14,820 nt of DNA from Candidatus Mediterraneibacter gallistercoris. GTDB taxonomy: Bacteria; Bacillota_A; Clostridia; Lachnospirales; Lachnospiraceae. The notes under the pieces are model-generated. The model was given only the letters and a program-made list of their open reading frames with translations, searched no databases and had not been told where the DNA came from. Of the stretch, positions 6,074 through 12,984 are shown piece after piece. Position 1 is the first letter of the stretch. The number at the start of each line of letters is the position of its first letter. A program made the position numbers and the translations under genes. Location: contig DWWI01000208.1 of NCBI GenBank assembly GCA_019119745.1, positions 1 through 14,820 of the forward strand, in the 5' to 3' direction.

Positions 6074-8475
6074 AAACCGTTCACATTGAAGTTGAAGGAA
6101 TCGTACAGGGCGTGGGATTCCGCCCTTTTCTCCACAGACTTGCGTCACAGCACCATATCTGCGGCTGGGTGCGCAACACCTCCGCAGGACTGGAAGGCAT
6201 TGTAAGAGGCGAACCGGAAGAGTTGAAGCGTTTCATCGGGGAACTGAAATCTTGCCCGCCGCCTATGGCACAGATTGAAGCGGTCCGGGCAGAGAGTGCG
6301 GATACTTCTTCGGATCCGGCACAGTATGCCGGAACTTTCAACCAGTTTACTATACGCAGCAGCCGGATAAAGGCCGGCGCCACTCTCATTTCTCCGGATA
6401 TCGCCATGTGTCCCGAGTGTGAAGCTGAGCTCTGCACCCCGTCAGACCGCAGATATCGTTATCCCTTTATCAACTGTACGAACTGCGGACCAAGATATAC
6501 TATCATAGAAGCTCTTCCCTATGACCGGGAACGAACTGTAATGAAAGAGTTTCCTATGTGCGAAGAATGTGAGGATGAATACCACGATATCAATAACCGG
6601 CGGTACCATGCGCAGCCCGACTGCTGCCCGGAATGCGGACCGGCCGTCTTCTATACTGACTCTCCGGAGAAACAGGCAAGTTCTTCTGCGCCGGCTGTGA
6701 AGGGGGACGATGCGTTCCGCCGCTCACAGGCTCTCCTGGCAGACGGCGGCATCCTTGCAGTCAAGGGCATCGGAGGCATTCATCTCGCCTGTGATGCACT
6801 GGATCCCGAAGCGGTATGCAGACTTCGCAGACGCAAGCACCGGGCGGAAAAGCCTCTGGCTGTCATGTGCCGTTCTCTTGGAGCGGCGCGCCGGATCTGT
6901 GAGATCACGCCTGAAGAAGAAAATCTTCTGACAAGTCCCGCACGTCCGATCGTCCTTCTCTCAAAACGTAAAAATATAACAGCCCCGCAGACCGCCCGGG
7001 CGCTCGACGCCCTCAGCTTCAGCGCAAGGCTCGGCGTGATGCTGCCCTACACGCCTCTTCATACGCTGCTCCTCGACGGAGCTTACGGCGGACCGGACAT
7101 CCTTGTCATGACGAGCGGGAACGTACCGGGATGTCCCGTACTCACAGATAATAATGCCGCGCTGAGCGCACTTGCGGATGTTGCGGACGGTTTTCTGCTG
7201 CACAACCGCAGGATCGCGAACCGGTGTGATGATTCTCTAGTGGCAGAATGGCAGGGGCGTCCGTATTTTCTGCGCCGGAGCCGGGGGTACGCCCCCCGTC
7301 CTCTCAAACTCAAAATGCCGGTATCCGCCAACGGCATCTTTGCAATGGGCGCCGAGCAAAAAGCTTCTTTCGCACTTGGCCGGGATTCCCACATTTTCCT
7401 GAGTCCTTATATCGGCGATCTGAAAAACGCCGAGACATTTGAGCATTATGCACAGGCCATGCAGACCTACGAAAGGCTTTTCCGACTCACACCTTCTCTA
7501 TATGTCTGTGACCTTCATCCGGACTATCTGTCCACCGGTGAAGCCAGACGCCGTGCTTCGTCAGATCGGATCCCGCTTCTGCAGGTTCAGCATCACTGGG
7601 CGCATATGGCGTCCTGTATGGCGGACAATAACCTGAGCGGACAATGCTTCGGAATCATCTGGGACGGCACCGGTCTGGGAACAGACGGAAATATATGGGG
7701 CGGAGAATTTATCCTCGGAGATTATGAAAACTTTCAGCGCGCCGGCTCGATCCGTCCGATACTTCTGCCCGGCGGCGACCGCGCTGTACGTGAAATCGGG
7801 CGGATCGCGCTTTCGCTCATAACAGACGCGGGAATCCGGGATTTCTCCGACATTCCTCTGACAGAGGAAAAATGCCGGATGCTAGCCGGACTGCTGGAAA
7901 CGGCTCCGCAGTCTGTCCCCGCAGCCAGCAGCATCGGACGTCTGTTTGACGGAGTCTGCGCCCTCATCCTGAGCCGCTCTGAAACCGACTACGAGGGAGA
8001 AGGGGCTGCTCTTGTAGAGGCTCTCTCCCCGTCAGAAACACCGGAACAATTACCTTCGGAATTATCTCTGCGGACACTCGCCTGGCCTGTCACATTTTAC
8101 GAGCAGGACGGCATACGTGTCTTTGACACCAGGCCAATGATCCGCAGCCTCACAGATGAGCTGAACCGGCATACGGACACGCATATCCTCGCCCTTCGTT
8201 TTATGGCGACACTTATCTGTATGGCAGCAGAACAGTGCATGGCGCTCAACCCCGGCAGACACCCCGTCATCCTTTCCGGCGGAGTCTTCCAGAACCGCTT
8301 TCTCCTGCATGGTATCACTTCCCTGCTGGAAGAAAACGGATTTACAGTGTATACTCATCATCAGGTATCCGCGAACGATGAAGGCATAGCCCTCGGACAG
8401 CTCGCCATCGCCTGCCACAGACGGCAGTTATCCGGAGAAGATACCCCGGTGCAGCCATCAGATCATTATATATAA
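6070..8475 (+). CDS. hypF: Carbamoyltransferase HypF
   Basis: This 801-residue protein makes the thiocarboxamide on HypE from carbamoyl phosphate and ATP, the source of the two cyanide ligands of the NiFe site. An acylphosphatase-like domain occupies about residues 1-92 (VQGVGFRPF near 12-20, then GWVRNTSAG). Two zinc fingers follow, with CxxC pairs at 114/117, 136/139, 164/167 and 186/189. A YrdC-like domain spans about 212-390 (KHRAEKPLAVM; LVMTSGN). A Kae1/HypF-C domain covers about 420-780 (QHHWAH at 508-512, WDGTGLGTDGNIWGGEF near 531-547, LSGGVFQNRF near the end). A low-complexity linker of about 20 residues after the last zinc finger makes it slightly long for the family. Its ATG overlaps the hypB stop by 4 bases. 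Confidence 0.97.
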   Translation: MKTVHIEVEGIVQGVGFRPFLHRLASQHHICGWVRNTSAGLEGIVRGEPEELKRFIGELKSCPPPMAQIEAVRAESADTSSDPAQYAGTFNQFTIRSSRIKAGATLISPDIAMCPECEAELCTPSDRRYRYPFINCTNCGPRYTIIEALPYDRERTVMKEFPMCEECEDEYHDINNRRYHAQPDCCPECGPAVFYTDSPEKQASSSAPAVKGDDAFRRSQALLADGGILAVKGIGGIHLACDALDPEAVCRLRRRKHRAEKPLAVMCRSLGAARRICEITPEEENLLTSPARPIVLLSKRKNITAPQTARALDALSFSARLGVMLPYTPLHTLLLDGAYGGPDILVMTSGNVPGCPVLTDNNAALSALADVADGFLLHNRRIANRCDDSLVAEWQGRPYFLRRSRGYAPRPLKLKMPVSANGIFAMGAEQKASFALGRDSHIFLSPYIGDLKNAETFEHYAQAMQTYERLFRLTPSLYVCDLHPDYLSTGEARRRASSDRIPLLQVQHHWAHMASCMADNNLSGQCFGIIWDGTGLGTDGNIWGGEFILGDYENFQRAGSIRPILLPGGDRAVREIGRIALSLITDAGIRDFSDIPLTEEKCRMLAGLLETAPQSVPAASSIGRLFDGVCALILSRSETDYEGEGAALVEALSPSETPEQLPSELSLRTLAWPVTFYEQDGIRVFDTRPMIRSLTDELNRHTDTHILALRFMATLICMAAEQCMALNPGRHPVILSGGVFQNRFLLHGITSLLEENGFTVYTHHQVSANDEGIALGQLAIACHRRQLSGEDTPVQPSDHYI

Positions 8476-8497
8476 GAAGAAAAGAGGAGTATAACTT

Positions 8498-8716
8498 ATG
8501 TGTTTAGCAATGCCTATGAAGATCAATAAAATAAACGGTTCGCTGGCGCAGTGTGAATCCGGCGGTCTCACGCAGGATATCCGGATTGATTTTATCACGG
8601 ACGCACAGCCGGGCGATTATGTTATGGTACATGCCGGATTTGCCATTGAAAAAATGTCTGAAAAAGAGGCGTTAGAGAATATGGAGCTTCTGGAGGAGAT
8701 AAAAAATGCTTTATAA
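8498..8716 (+). CDS. hypC: Hydrogenase assembly chaperone HypC
   Basis: This 72-residue HypC/HybG/HupF-family protein holds the Fe(CN)2CO unit with HypD and then escorts the large subunit. The diagnostic N-terminus MCLAMP places the essential Cys at position 2. The rest matches the family's small beta-barrel followed by a short acidic helix, with GDYVMVHAGFAIEKM being the recognisable core. The ATG at 8498 follows an AGAGGAG-type ribosome binding site, 22 bases after hypF. The gene overlaps the hypD start by 11 bases. Confidence 0.96.
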   Translation: MCLAMPMKINKINGSLAQCESGGLTQDIRIDFITDAQPGDYVMVHAGFAIEKMSEKEALENMELLEEIKNAL

Positions 8717-9797
8717 CAGCTATTTTAAAAATCCCAAGGATGTACCTCTGCTTCTTGATAAAATCAGAATATACAGCGACAAGACCGGTCCGGCCCGTCT
8801 GATGGAGATCTGCGGAACGCACACCATGGCGATTGCCCGCAGCGGCATCAGAAGCGTACTGCCGGAAAATGTACAGCTTCTCTCAGGTCCCGGCTGTCCG
8901 GTCTGTGTTACCCCTGCCAGCATGATCGATATGGTTCTTGACCTTTCCCAGAGACCGGGAGTACTGATCACAAGTTATGGGGATCTTCTGCGGGTTCCCG
9001 GATCGGTGCAGGGAGACAGTCTTCTTTCGCGCCGGGCTGACGGCGGCAAAGTAGAATCTGTCTACTCTCCTATAGATGCGGTCAAGATTGCAGAAGAACA
9101 TCCTGATACAGAAGTCATTTTCCTCGGAGTCGGATTCGAGACCACTGCTCCCGGAACTGCTGCGTGCATCCTTGAGGCAGCCGCCCGGGGGCTGAAAAAC
9201 TTCTCTGTGCTGTGCCTTTTAAAAAGAACCGAACCGGCCATCCGTTCCCTCATTGAATCTGACGACTTTGCAGTAAACGGATTTCTCTGTCCCGGACACG
9301 TGGCTGCCATCATCGGAGCTGACGGCTTTTCCTTTCTCCCGGAAGATTACCGTCTGCCAGGTGTGGTGAGCGGATTTGAGCCCGGAGATCTTCTGTATTC
9401 CATCCTGGAACTGACTGAGATGCTTGCGCAGGGAACACCGGAATTAAAAAATGAATATACCCGGCTCGTGCGGCAGAAAGGAAACCCCGCCGCCATGGCA
9501 CTGATGGATCAGGTATTCATCCCCACAGTATCCGACTGGCGGGGGCTCGGGCAGATCCCGGACAGCGGTTATCGGATCCGGGATGAATACGCACAGTGGG
9601 ACGCCATGAAAAAGTTTTCTCTCGCCCCGGCGGAAGAAAAAGAGATACCGGGGTGTTGCTGCGCCCAGGTCATACGCGGCGTAATGAGGCCTGCCGGATG
9701 CCCGCTGTTCAAAAAAATCTGCTCCCCGCACAATCCCGTGGGACCGTGTATGGTTTCAGGCGAAGGGGCCTGTGCAGCGGCATACCAGTACGAATAA
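8706..9797 (+). CDS. hypD: Hydrogenase Fe-ligand assembly protein HypD
   Basis: This 363-residue iron-sulfur scaffold forms, with HypC, the complex on which Fe(CN)2CO is assembled. Conserved blocks visible are EICGTHTM (Cys36, His39), SGPGCPVCVTP (Cys64, Cys67), the GVGFETTAP segment, and LCPGHVAAIIG. The C-terminal [4Fe-4S] region starts at CCCAQVIRG and continues through CPLFKKICSP to GPCMVSGEGACAA. Length is normal for the family. The start lies inside the end of hypC (11-base overlap), with GGAGGA-like sequence just upstream, so translation is probably coupled, in keeping with the HypC-HypD complex. Confidence 0.96.
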   Translation: MLYNSYFKNPKDVPLLLDKIRIYSDKTGPARLMEICGTHTMAIARSGIRSVLPENVQLLSGPGCPVCVTPASMIDMVLDLSQRPGVLITSYGDLLRVPGSVQGDSLLSRRADGGKVESVYSPIDAVKIAEEHPDTEVIFLGVGFETTAPGTAACILEAAARGLKNFSVLCLLKRTEPAIRSLIESDDFAVNGFLCPGHVAAIIGADGFSFLPEDYRLPGVVSGFEPGDLLYSILELTEMLAQGTPELKNEYTRLVRQKGNPAAMALMDQVFIPTVSDWRGLGQIPDSGYRIRDEYAQWDAMKKFSLAPAEEKEIPGCCCAQVIRGVMRPAGCPLFKKICSPHNPVGPCMVSGEGACAAAYQYE

Positions 9798-9835
9798 GCG
9801 GATAATCTAAGCAAAACATGATCGATAAGGGAACA

Positions 9836-9841
9836 GGGAGG
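9836..9841 (+). promoter_or_regulatory. Ribosome binding site of hypE, followed by two ATG codons
   Basis: GGGAGG precedes ATG at 9847 (5 bases away) and ATG at 9852 (10 bases away). The first opens a six-codon frame ending in TAA, overlapping the hypE start. Only 9852 continues into HypE, so it is the real start. Whether the short frame is ever translated is unknown. Confidence 0.6.
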
Positions 9842-9851
9842 TATTTATGAC

Positions 9852-10877
9852 ATGGAAGACAAAATAAAAGATGACAGAATTACTCTTGATTACGGAAGCG
9901 GCGGTTTGAAGACCTCGGAACTGATCGAGTCGATCCTGCTGCCCGCATTTGACAATACTGCGCTTTCCCAACTCGGAGACGGGGCCATCCTGGGCGGCAG
10001 TGACAAGCTGGTATTCTCAACAGACAGCTTTGTCGTCTCCCCGTGGGAATTTCCGGGCGGAGATATCGGAAAACTGTCTGTCTGCGGTACAGTAAACGAT
10101 CTGTGTATGGCCGGCGGGATTCCGAAATACCTCAGTCTTTCTTTTATATTAGAAGAAGGATTCTCTTTCTCAGACTTTAGAAGCATCGTCTCCTCTATCG
10201 CGGATGAGGCGAAAAAGGCCGGTGTATCCATCGTGACCGGCGATACCAAGGTCGTAGATTCCGGCAAAGGCGACGGAATCTATATCAACACTGCCGGGAT
10301 CGGTTTCCAGAAAACCGTTCTTCCCGGTAAATCAGCCATCCGCCCGGGAGACGCTGTTCTCGTCAGCGGCACCATCGGCTGCCACGGCGCCGCCGTTATG
10401 ATGGCGCGTTCCGGACTGCTGCGCGAAGGCAGCCCGCTCGTCTCCGACTGCCAGCCGCTGCACAGGATCAGCGCGGCTGCCCTTGAAGCCGCAGAAAATG
10501 GTTCCATCCGTATCCTACGCGACCCGACCAGAGGCGGAGTCGCTACCACGCTCAATGAATTCACAGAGCAGATGCCATTCTCCATCGAACTGGATGAGAC
10601 AGCACTGCCTGTCGATCCCGCAGTAGTAGCAGCCTGCGATATGCTCGGCCTCGATCCGCTCTACTGCGCCTGTGAAGGACGGATGCTGGCCGTCTGCGCC
10701 CCTGAAGCCTCCGAGGCAGTCCTCGACGCAATAAAAAAAATCCCCGGCGGAGAGAACGCTGCCCGGATCGGCACCGTGACCGAAGACATGCCCGGCAAAG
10801 TTCTCCTGAAGACCCCCATCGGCGGCAGAAGAATCCTCGCCAAACTAACCGGCATGCAACTACCGAGGATATGTTAA
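9852..10877 (+). CDS. hypE: Hydrogenase maturation protein HypE
   Basis: This 341-residue enzyme of the PurM/SelD-like ATP-binding superfamily dehydrates the C-terminal cysteine thiocarboxamide to thiocyanate and donates cyanide to iron on HypC-HypD. The essential C-terminal Cys341 is present in the family ending PRIC. N-terminal marks are DYGSGGLKT and STDSFVVSP. Further blocks are GTVNDLCMAGG, VTGDTKVV, and DPTRGGVATTLNE in the C-terminal half. It is the last gene of the hyp operon, separated from hypD by 54 bases, the widest gap in that operon. Downstream is the roughly 400-base non-coding stretch with structured repeats. Confidence 0.96.
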   Translation: MEDKIKDDRITLDYGSGGLKTSELIESILLPAFDNTALSQLGDGAILGGSDKLVFSTDSFVVSPWEFPGGDIGKLSVCGTVNDLCMAGGIPKYLSLSFILEEGFSFSDFRSIVSSIADEAKKAGVSIVTGDTKVVDSGKGDGIYINTAGIGFQKTVLPGKSAIRPGDAVLVSGTIGCHGAAVMMARSGLLREGSPLVSDCQPLHRISAAALEAAENGSIRILRDPTRGGVATTLNEFTEQMPFSIELDETALPVDPAVVAACDMLGLDPLYCACEGRMLAVCAPEASEAVLDAIKKIPGGENAARIGTVTEDMPGKVLLKTPIGGRRILAKLTGMQLPRIC

Positions 10878-10879
10878 CA

Positions 10880-11020
10880 GTCTGCCATGTGGTAAGAATT
10901 AGCGATAGGTGTCACGCAAGCTCGCTTGCAAGTGACAACCAGCGGTAATTCTGCTATATGGCGCACGCCATACAGTGAGAATACGCCTGCAAGGCGGATT
11001 CGAACTGCCGCATGGCAGAC
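10880..11020 (+). repeat. Inverted repeat spanning the first structured-repeat copy
   Basis: GTCTGCCATGTGG (10880-10892) can pair with CCGCATGGCAGAC (11008-11020). The 13 positions give 12 Watson-Crick pairs and one G-T pair, which would be a wobble in RNA. The right arm can also form a small local hairpin CTGCC-GCAT-GGCAG, so two folds compete. The left arm begins 3 bases after the hypE stop and occurs only once, while the right arm recurs at 11160-11172 in the second copy. The strand of action is not known. Confidence 0.6.
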
Positions 11021-11062
11021 GGACGGCTGGTAAAACCCAATGCGGTGGGATTATTGGTAGAC
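10911..11062 (+). repeat. Structured intergenic repeat, copy 1 of 2
   Basis: This is the first of two tandem copies with a period of about 152 bases. Several potential hairpins lie in a row: GTCAC-GCAAGC / GCTTGC-AA-GTGAC (10911-10936), TATGGCG / CGCCATA nested in ATTCT...AGAAT (about 10948-10982), CGCCT-GCA-AGGCG (10984-10996), and CTGCC-GCAT-GGCAG (about 11005-11018). The copy ends with a conserved block up to GATTATTG (11049-11056). No open reading frame of note covers it. I do not recognise the element. It could be a structured RNA, a non-autonomous mobile element or a transcript-end element. Confidence 0.8.
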
Positions 11063-11207
11063 GTCACGCAAGCTTGCTTGCAGATAGCGATTGATGATAA
11101 TTCTGTCATATGGCGGACGCCATACAGTGAGAATACACCCGCAGGGTGAATTCGAACTGCCGCATGGCAGACGGACGGCTTGAAAACCCAATGCGGCGGG
11201 ATTATTG
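11063..11207 (+). repeat. Structured intergenic repeat, copy 2 of 2
   Basis: From the shared TAATTCTG onward it is about 90% identical to copy 1 by eye. The hairpin CACCC-GCA-GGGTG (11136-11148) replaces CGCCT-GCA-AGGCG with two compensatory base-pair changes. TATGGCG/CGCCATA is kept, with only the loop changed. The first hairpin keeps GCAAGC/GCTTGC but has lost the outer GTGAC arm, and the 25 bases after it differ strongly from copy 1. It is followed immediately by the terminator-like hairpin at 11209-11239. Confidence 0.8.
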
Positions 11208-11208
11208 A

Positions 11209-11239
11209 AACAGGCTGCCAGTTAAACTGCCAGCCTGTT
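11209..11239. terminator. Hairpin between the convergent hyp and ABC exporter operons
   Basis: AACAGGCTG pairs with CAGCCTGTT over 9 bases. After one mismatch the stem continues with CAGT/ACTG around a three-base loop. It lies between hypE (plus) and the exporter operon (minus), the natural place for a shared terminator. Neither side has a strong run of T (TTACATATTT on the plus side, TTTCAATAAT on the minus side), so intrinsic termination may be weak. Confidence 0.55.
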
Positions 11240-11277
11240 ACATATTTACAATGTTCGAGTTAGTTCCTGCCCGATTC

Positions 11278-12984
11278 CTACGAGATTCTCCCATTATCCA
11301 TCTCATACACAATATCCGCCAGATTCATTGTCGATTTCCTGTGGGATACGAGCAGTACTGTCTTATCCCCTTTTCCTTCTTTCAGGGATTTCAGGATGAT
11401 ACCCTCGTTCAGAGAATCCAGATTACTCGTTGGCTCATCCAGCAGGATAAACGGAGCGTCGTGCAGGAACGCCCTTGCAATTCCGATCCTCTGCTTCTCC
11501 CCGCCGGACAGCGTATCGCCCAGTTCTCCGACTTCTGTGTCATATCCTTTCGGCAGCGTCATGATGAAATCGTGGATAGACGCCTTTTTCGCGGCTTCCA
11601 TGATTTCTTCCCTTGCTGCGCCGGTTTTTCCCACGGCAATGTTATTGGCAATGGAATCATGAAACAGTACCGTCTCCTGGGTCACATAGGATTCCATCCC
11701 CCGCAGATCCGTGGTATTAATCCCCCTTACATCCCGTCCGGAAATCTTCACCTGACCGTCCTGTACGTCCCAGAACCGCATCAGAAGTTTCAGCAGGGTC
11801 GATTTTCCGGAACCGCTGGCTCCATGGATACCGACAACTTTCCCTTTCTGAATCCGGATAGAATAGTTCTTTAAAATCTGTTCATCCTCATATGCGAAGT
11901 CGACGCCATCTGCCTCTGCATCAATAAAGGAAATATTCTCAGCTCCGTTCACTTCCTCCACCTTCGGTTCTTCCTCCAGAATCGACAATACACGCTCGCC
12001 GCTTGCCAGAGTCTGGTTCAGGTTATTGGAAAGACTGGCAAGGGCGGTCACCGGTCCGAAAGATCCCATCATGGCAATGGTGCCTGTAAGCATGCCGGTA
12101 AGATCTACGCTCCCTGCCTGCCTCAGCCCGATCATCAGAAAAAGCATGGCAAAGGAGAACAGCAGAATCACCAGATTCGTTGCCGATCTCTGAGAGGCTT
12201 CCAGCCGGTTCAGCTCTTTCTGCACTTCACCGAGCTGATCCGAACGCTCTGCCATTTCTATCCTTCTCTTCTCGCCCTGTCGGTACTGGATCGTCTCGTC
12301 CAGCCCTCTCAGCGAGTCAAGGATAAAACTGTTCAGATCACCAAACCCGTTGCGGAATTCCATGCCCTTATCCGCCCCTCTGCTCCCGAAGAACAGCGGA
12401 ATCGCTGCGCCGACCGCAAGATAACCCGCCAGCGCCAGAACCGCCGCTGCAGGCGAGATCCGTCCGAGAAATAAGATCATCACAAGAGACGTCAATACTG
12501 CGATGGCGATGGGCGAGATCGTGTGGGCATAAAAGACTTCGAGCAGCTCGATATCCGATGTGATGACCGAGATCAGGTTCCCCTTATCCCTTCCTTCCAG
12601 CTTCGCCGGGCAAAGCTTCCGTAGTGCGGCAAATACTTTGTGCCGGATGATTGCCAGCAGCTTAAACGCAATGAAATGGTTGCAGTACTGTTCTCCATAG
12701 TGCAGGATTCCCCGCATCACCGCCATCACAACCAAAGCGATGAACAGAATCCGCGGCTCCATGACCGGCTCCAGCAGGATGTGCATCAGTCCGTATCCCG
12801 CCAGAATCGTAAGAAAGATGGCGCACAGATATCCGACTGTTCCGAGCACAATTGCAAGAATCATCACCGGAAGGAGAGGCTTTACCAGCCCGATGAGCTG
12901 TCCCATGATGCGGATACCGCTGCGGCGGGAATTTCCGCCCTGAACTGCAAATGTCATATCTTCACTTGTCTTATCCTGACTCAT
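11278..12984 (-). CDS. CydC-like ABC exporter, fused membrane and ATPase subunit
   Basis: This 568-residue half-transporter has an N-terminal exporter membrane domain (about residues 25-335) followed by an ATPase domain. Walker A GASGSGKST is at 388-396, the signature LSGGEKQR at 492-499, Walker B FILLDE at 512-517 with the catalytic Glu517, and the switch His548. The segment SDIELLEVFYAHTISPIA (143-160) resembles the matching region of CydC, which in E. coli pairs with CydD to export cysteine/glutathione and supports cytochrome bd assembly. No cydAB is present here, so substrate is unknown. Its ATG overlaps the stop of the partner gene as ATGA, with GGAGG upstream. The protein ends at NGRIS, shortly after the D-loop and H-loop regions, and lacks the usual 20-30 residue tail. 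Confidence 0.88.
   Translation of the reverse strand: MSQDKTSEDMTFAVQGGNSRRSGIRIMGQLIGLVKPLLPVMILAIVLGTVGYLCAIFLTILAGYGLMHILLEPVMEPRILFIALVVMAVMRGILHYGEQYCNHFIAFKLLAIIRHKVFAALRKLCPAKLEGRDKGNLISVITSDIELLEVFYAHTISPIAIAVLTSLVMILFLGRISPAAAVLALAGYLAVGAAIPLFFGSRGADKGMEFRNGFGDLNSFILDSLRGLDETIQYRQGEKRRIEMAERSDQLGEVQKELNRLEASQRSATNLVILLFSFAMLFLMIGLRQAGSVDLTGMLTGTIAMMGSFGPVTALASLSNNLNQTLASGERVLSILEEEPKVEEVNGAENISFIDAEADGVDFAYEDEQILKNYSIRIQKGKVVGIHGASGSGKSTLLKLLMRFWDVQDGQVKISGRDVRGINTTDLRGMESYVTQETVLFHDSIANNIAVGKTGAAREEIMEAAKKASIHDFIMTLPKGYDTEVGELGDTLSGGEKQRIGIARAFLHDAPFILLDEPTSNLDSLNEGIILKSLKEGKGDKTVLLVSHRKSTMNLADIVYEMDNGRIS

Noticed and set aside
10990..11018. tRNA-like T-arm on the minus strand (GGCAG-TTCGAAT-CCGCC) in the repeat, hinting at a tRNA or tmRNA fragment.
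   Set aside because: The stem has a mismatch in copy 1 and fails in copy 2. No acceptor stem, anticodon arm or CCA end is nearby.
10911..11207. CRISPR array.
   Set aside because: Only two copies of a roughly 150-base unit with similarity across nearly the whole period. There are no short repeats with unique spacers and no cas genes.
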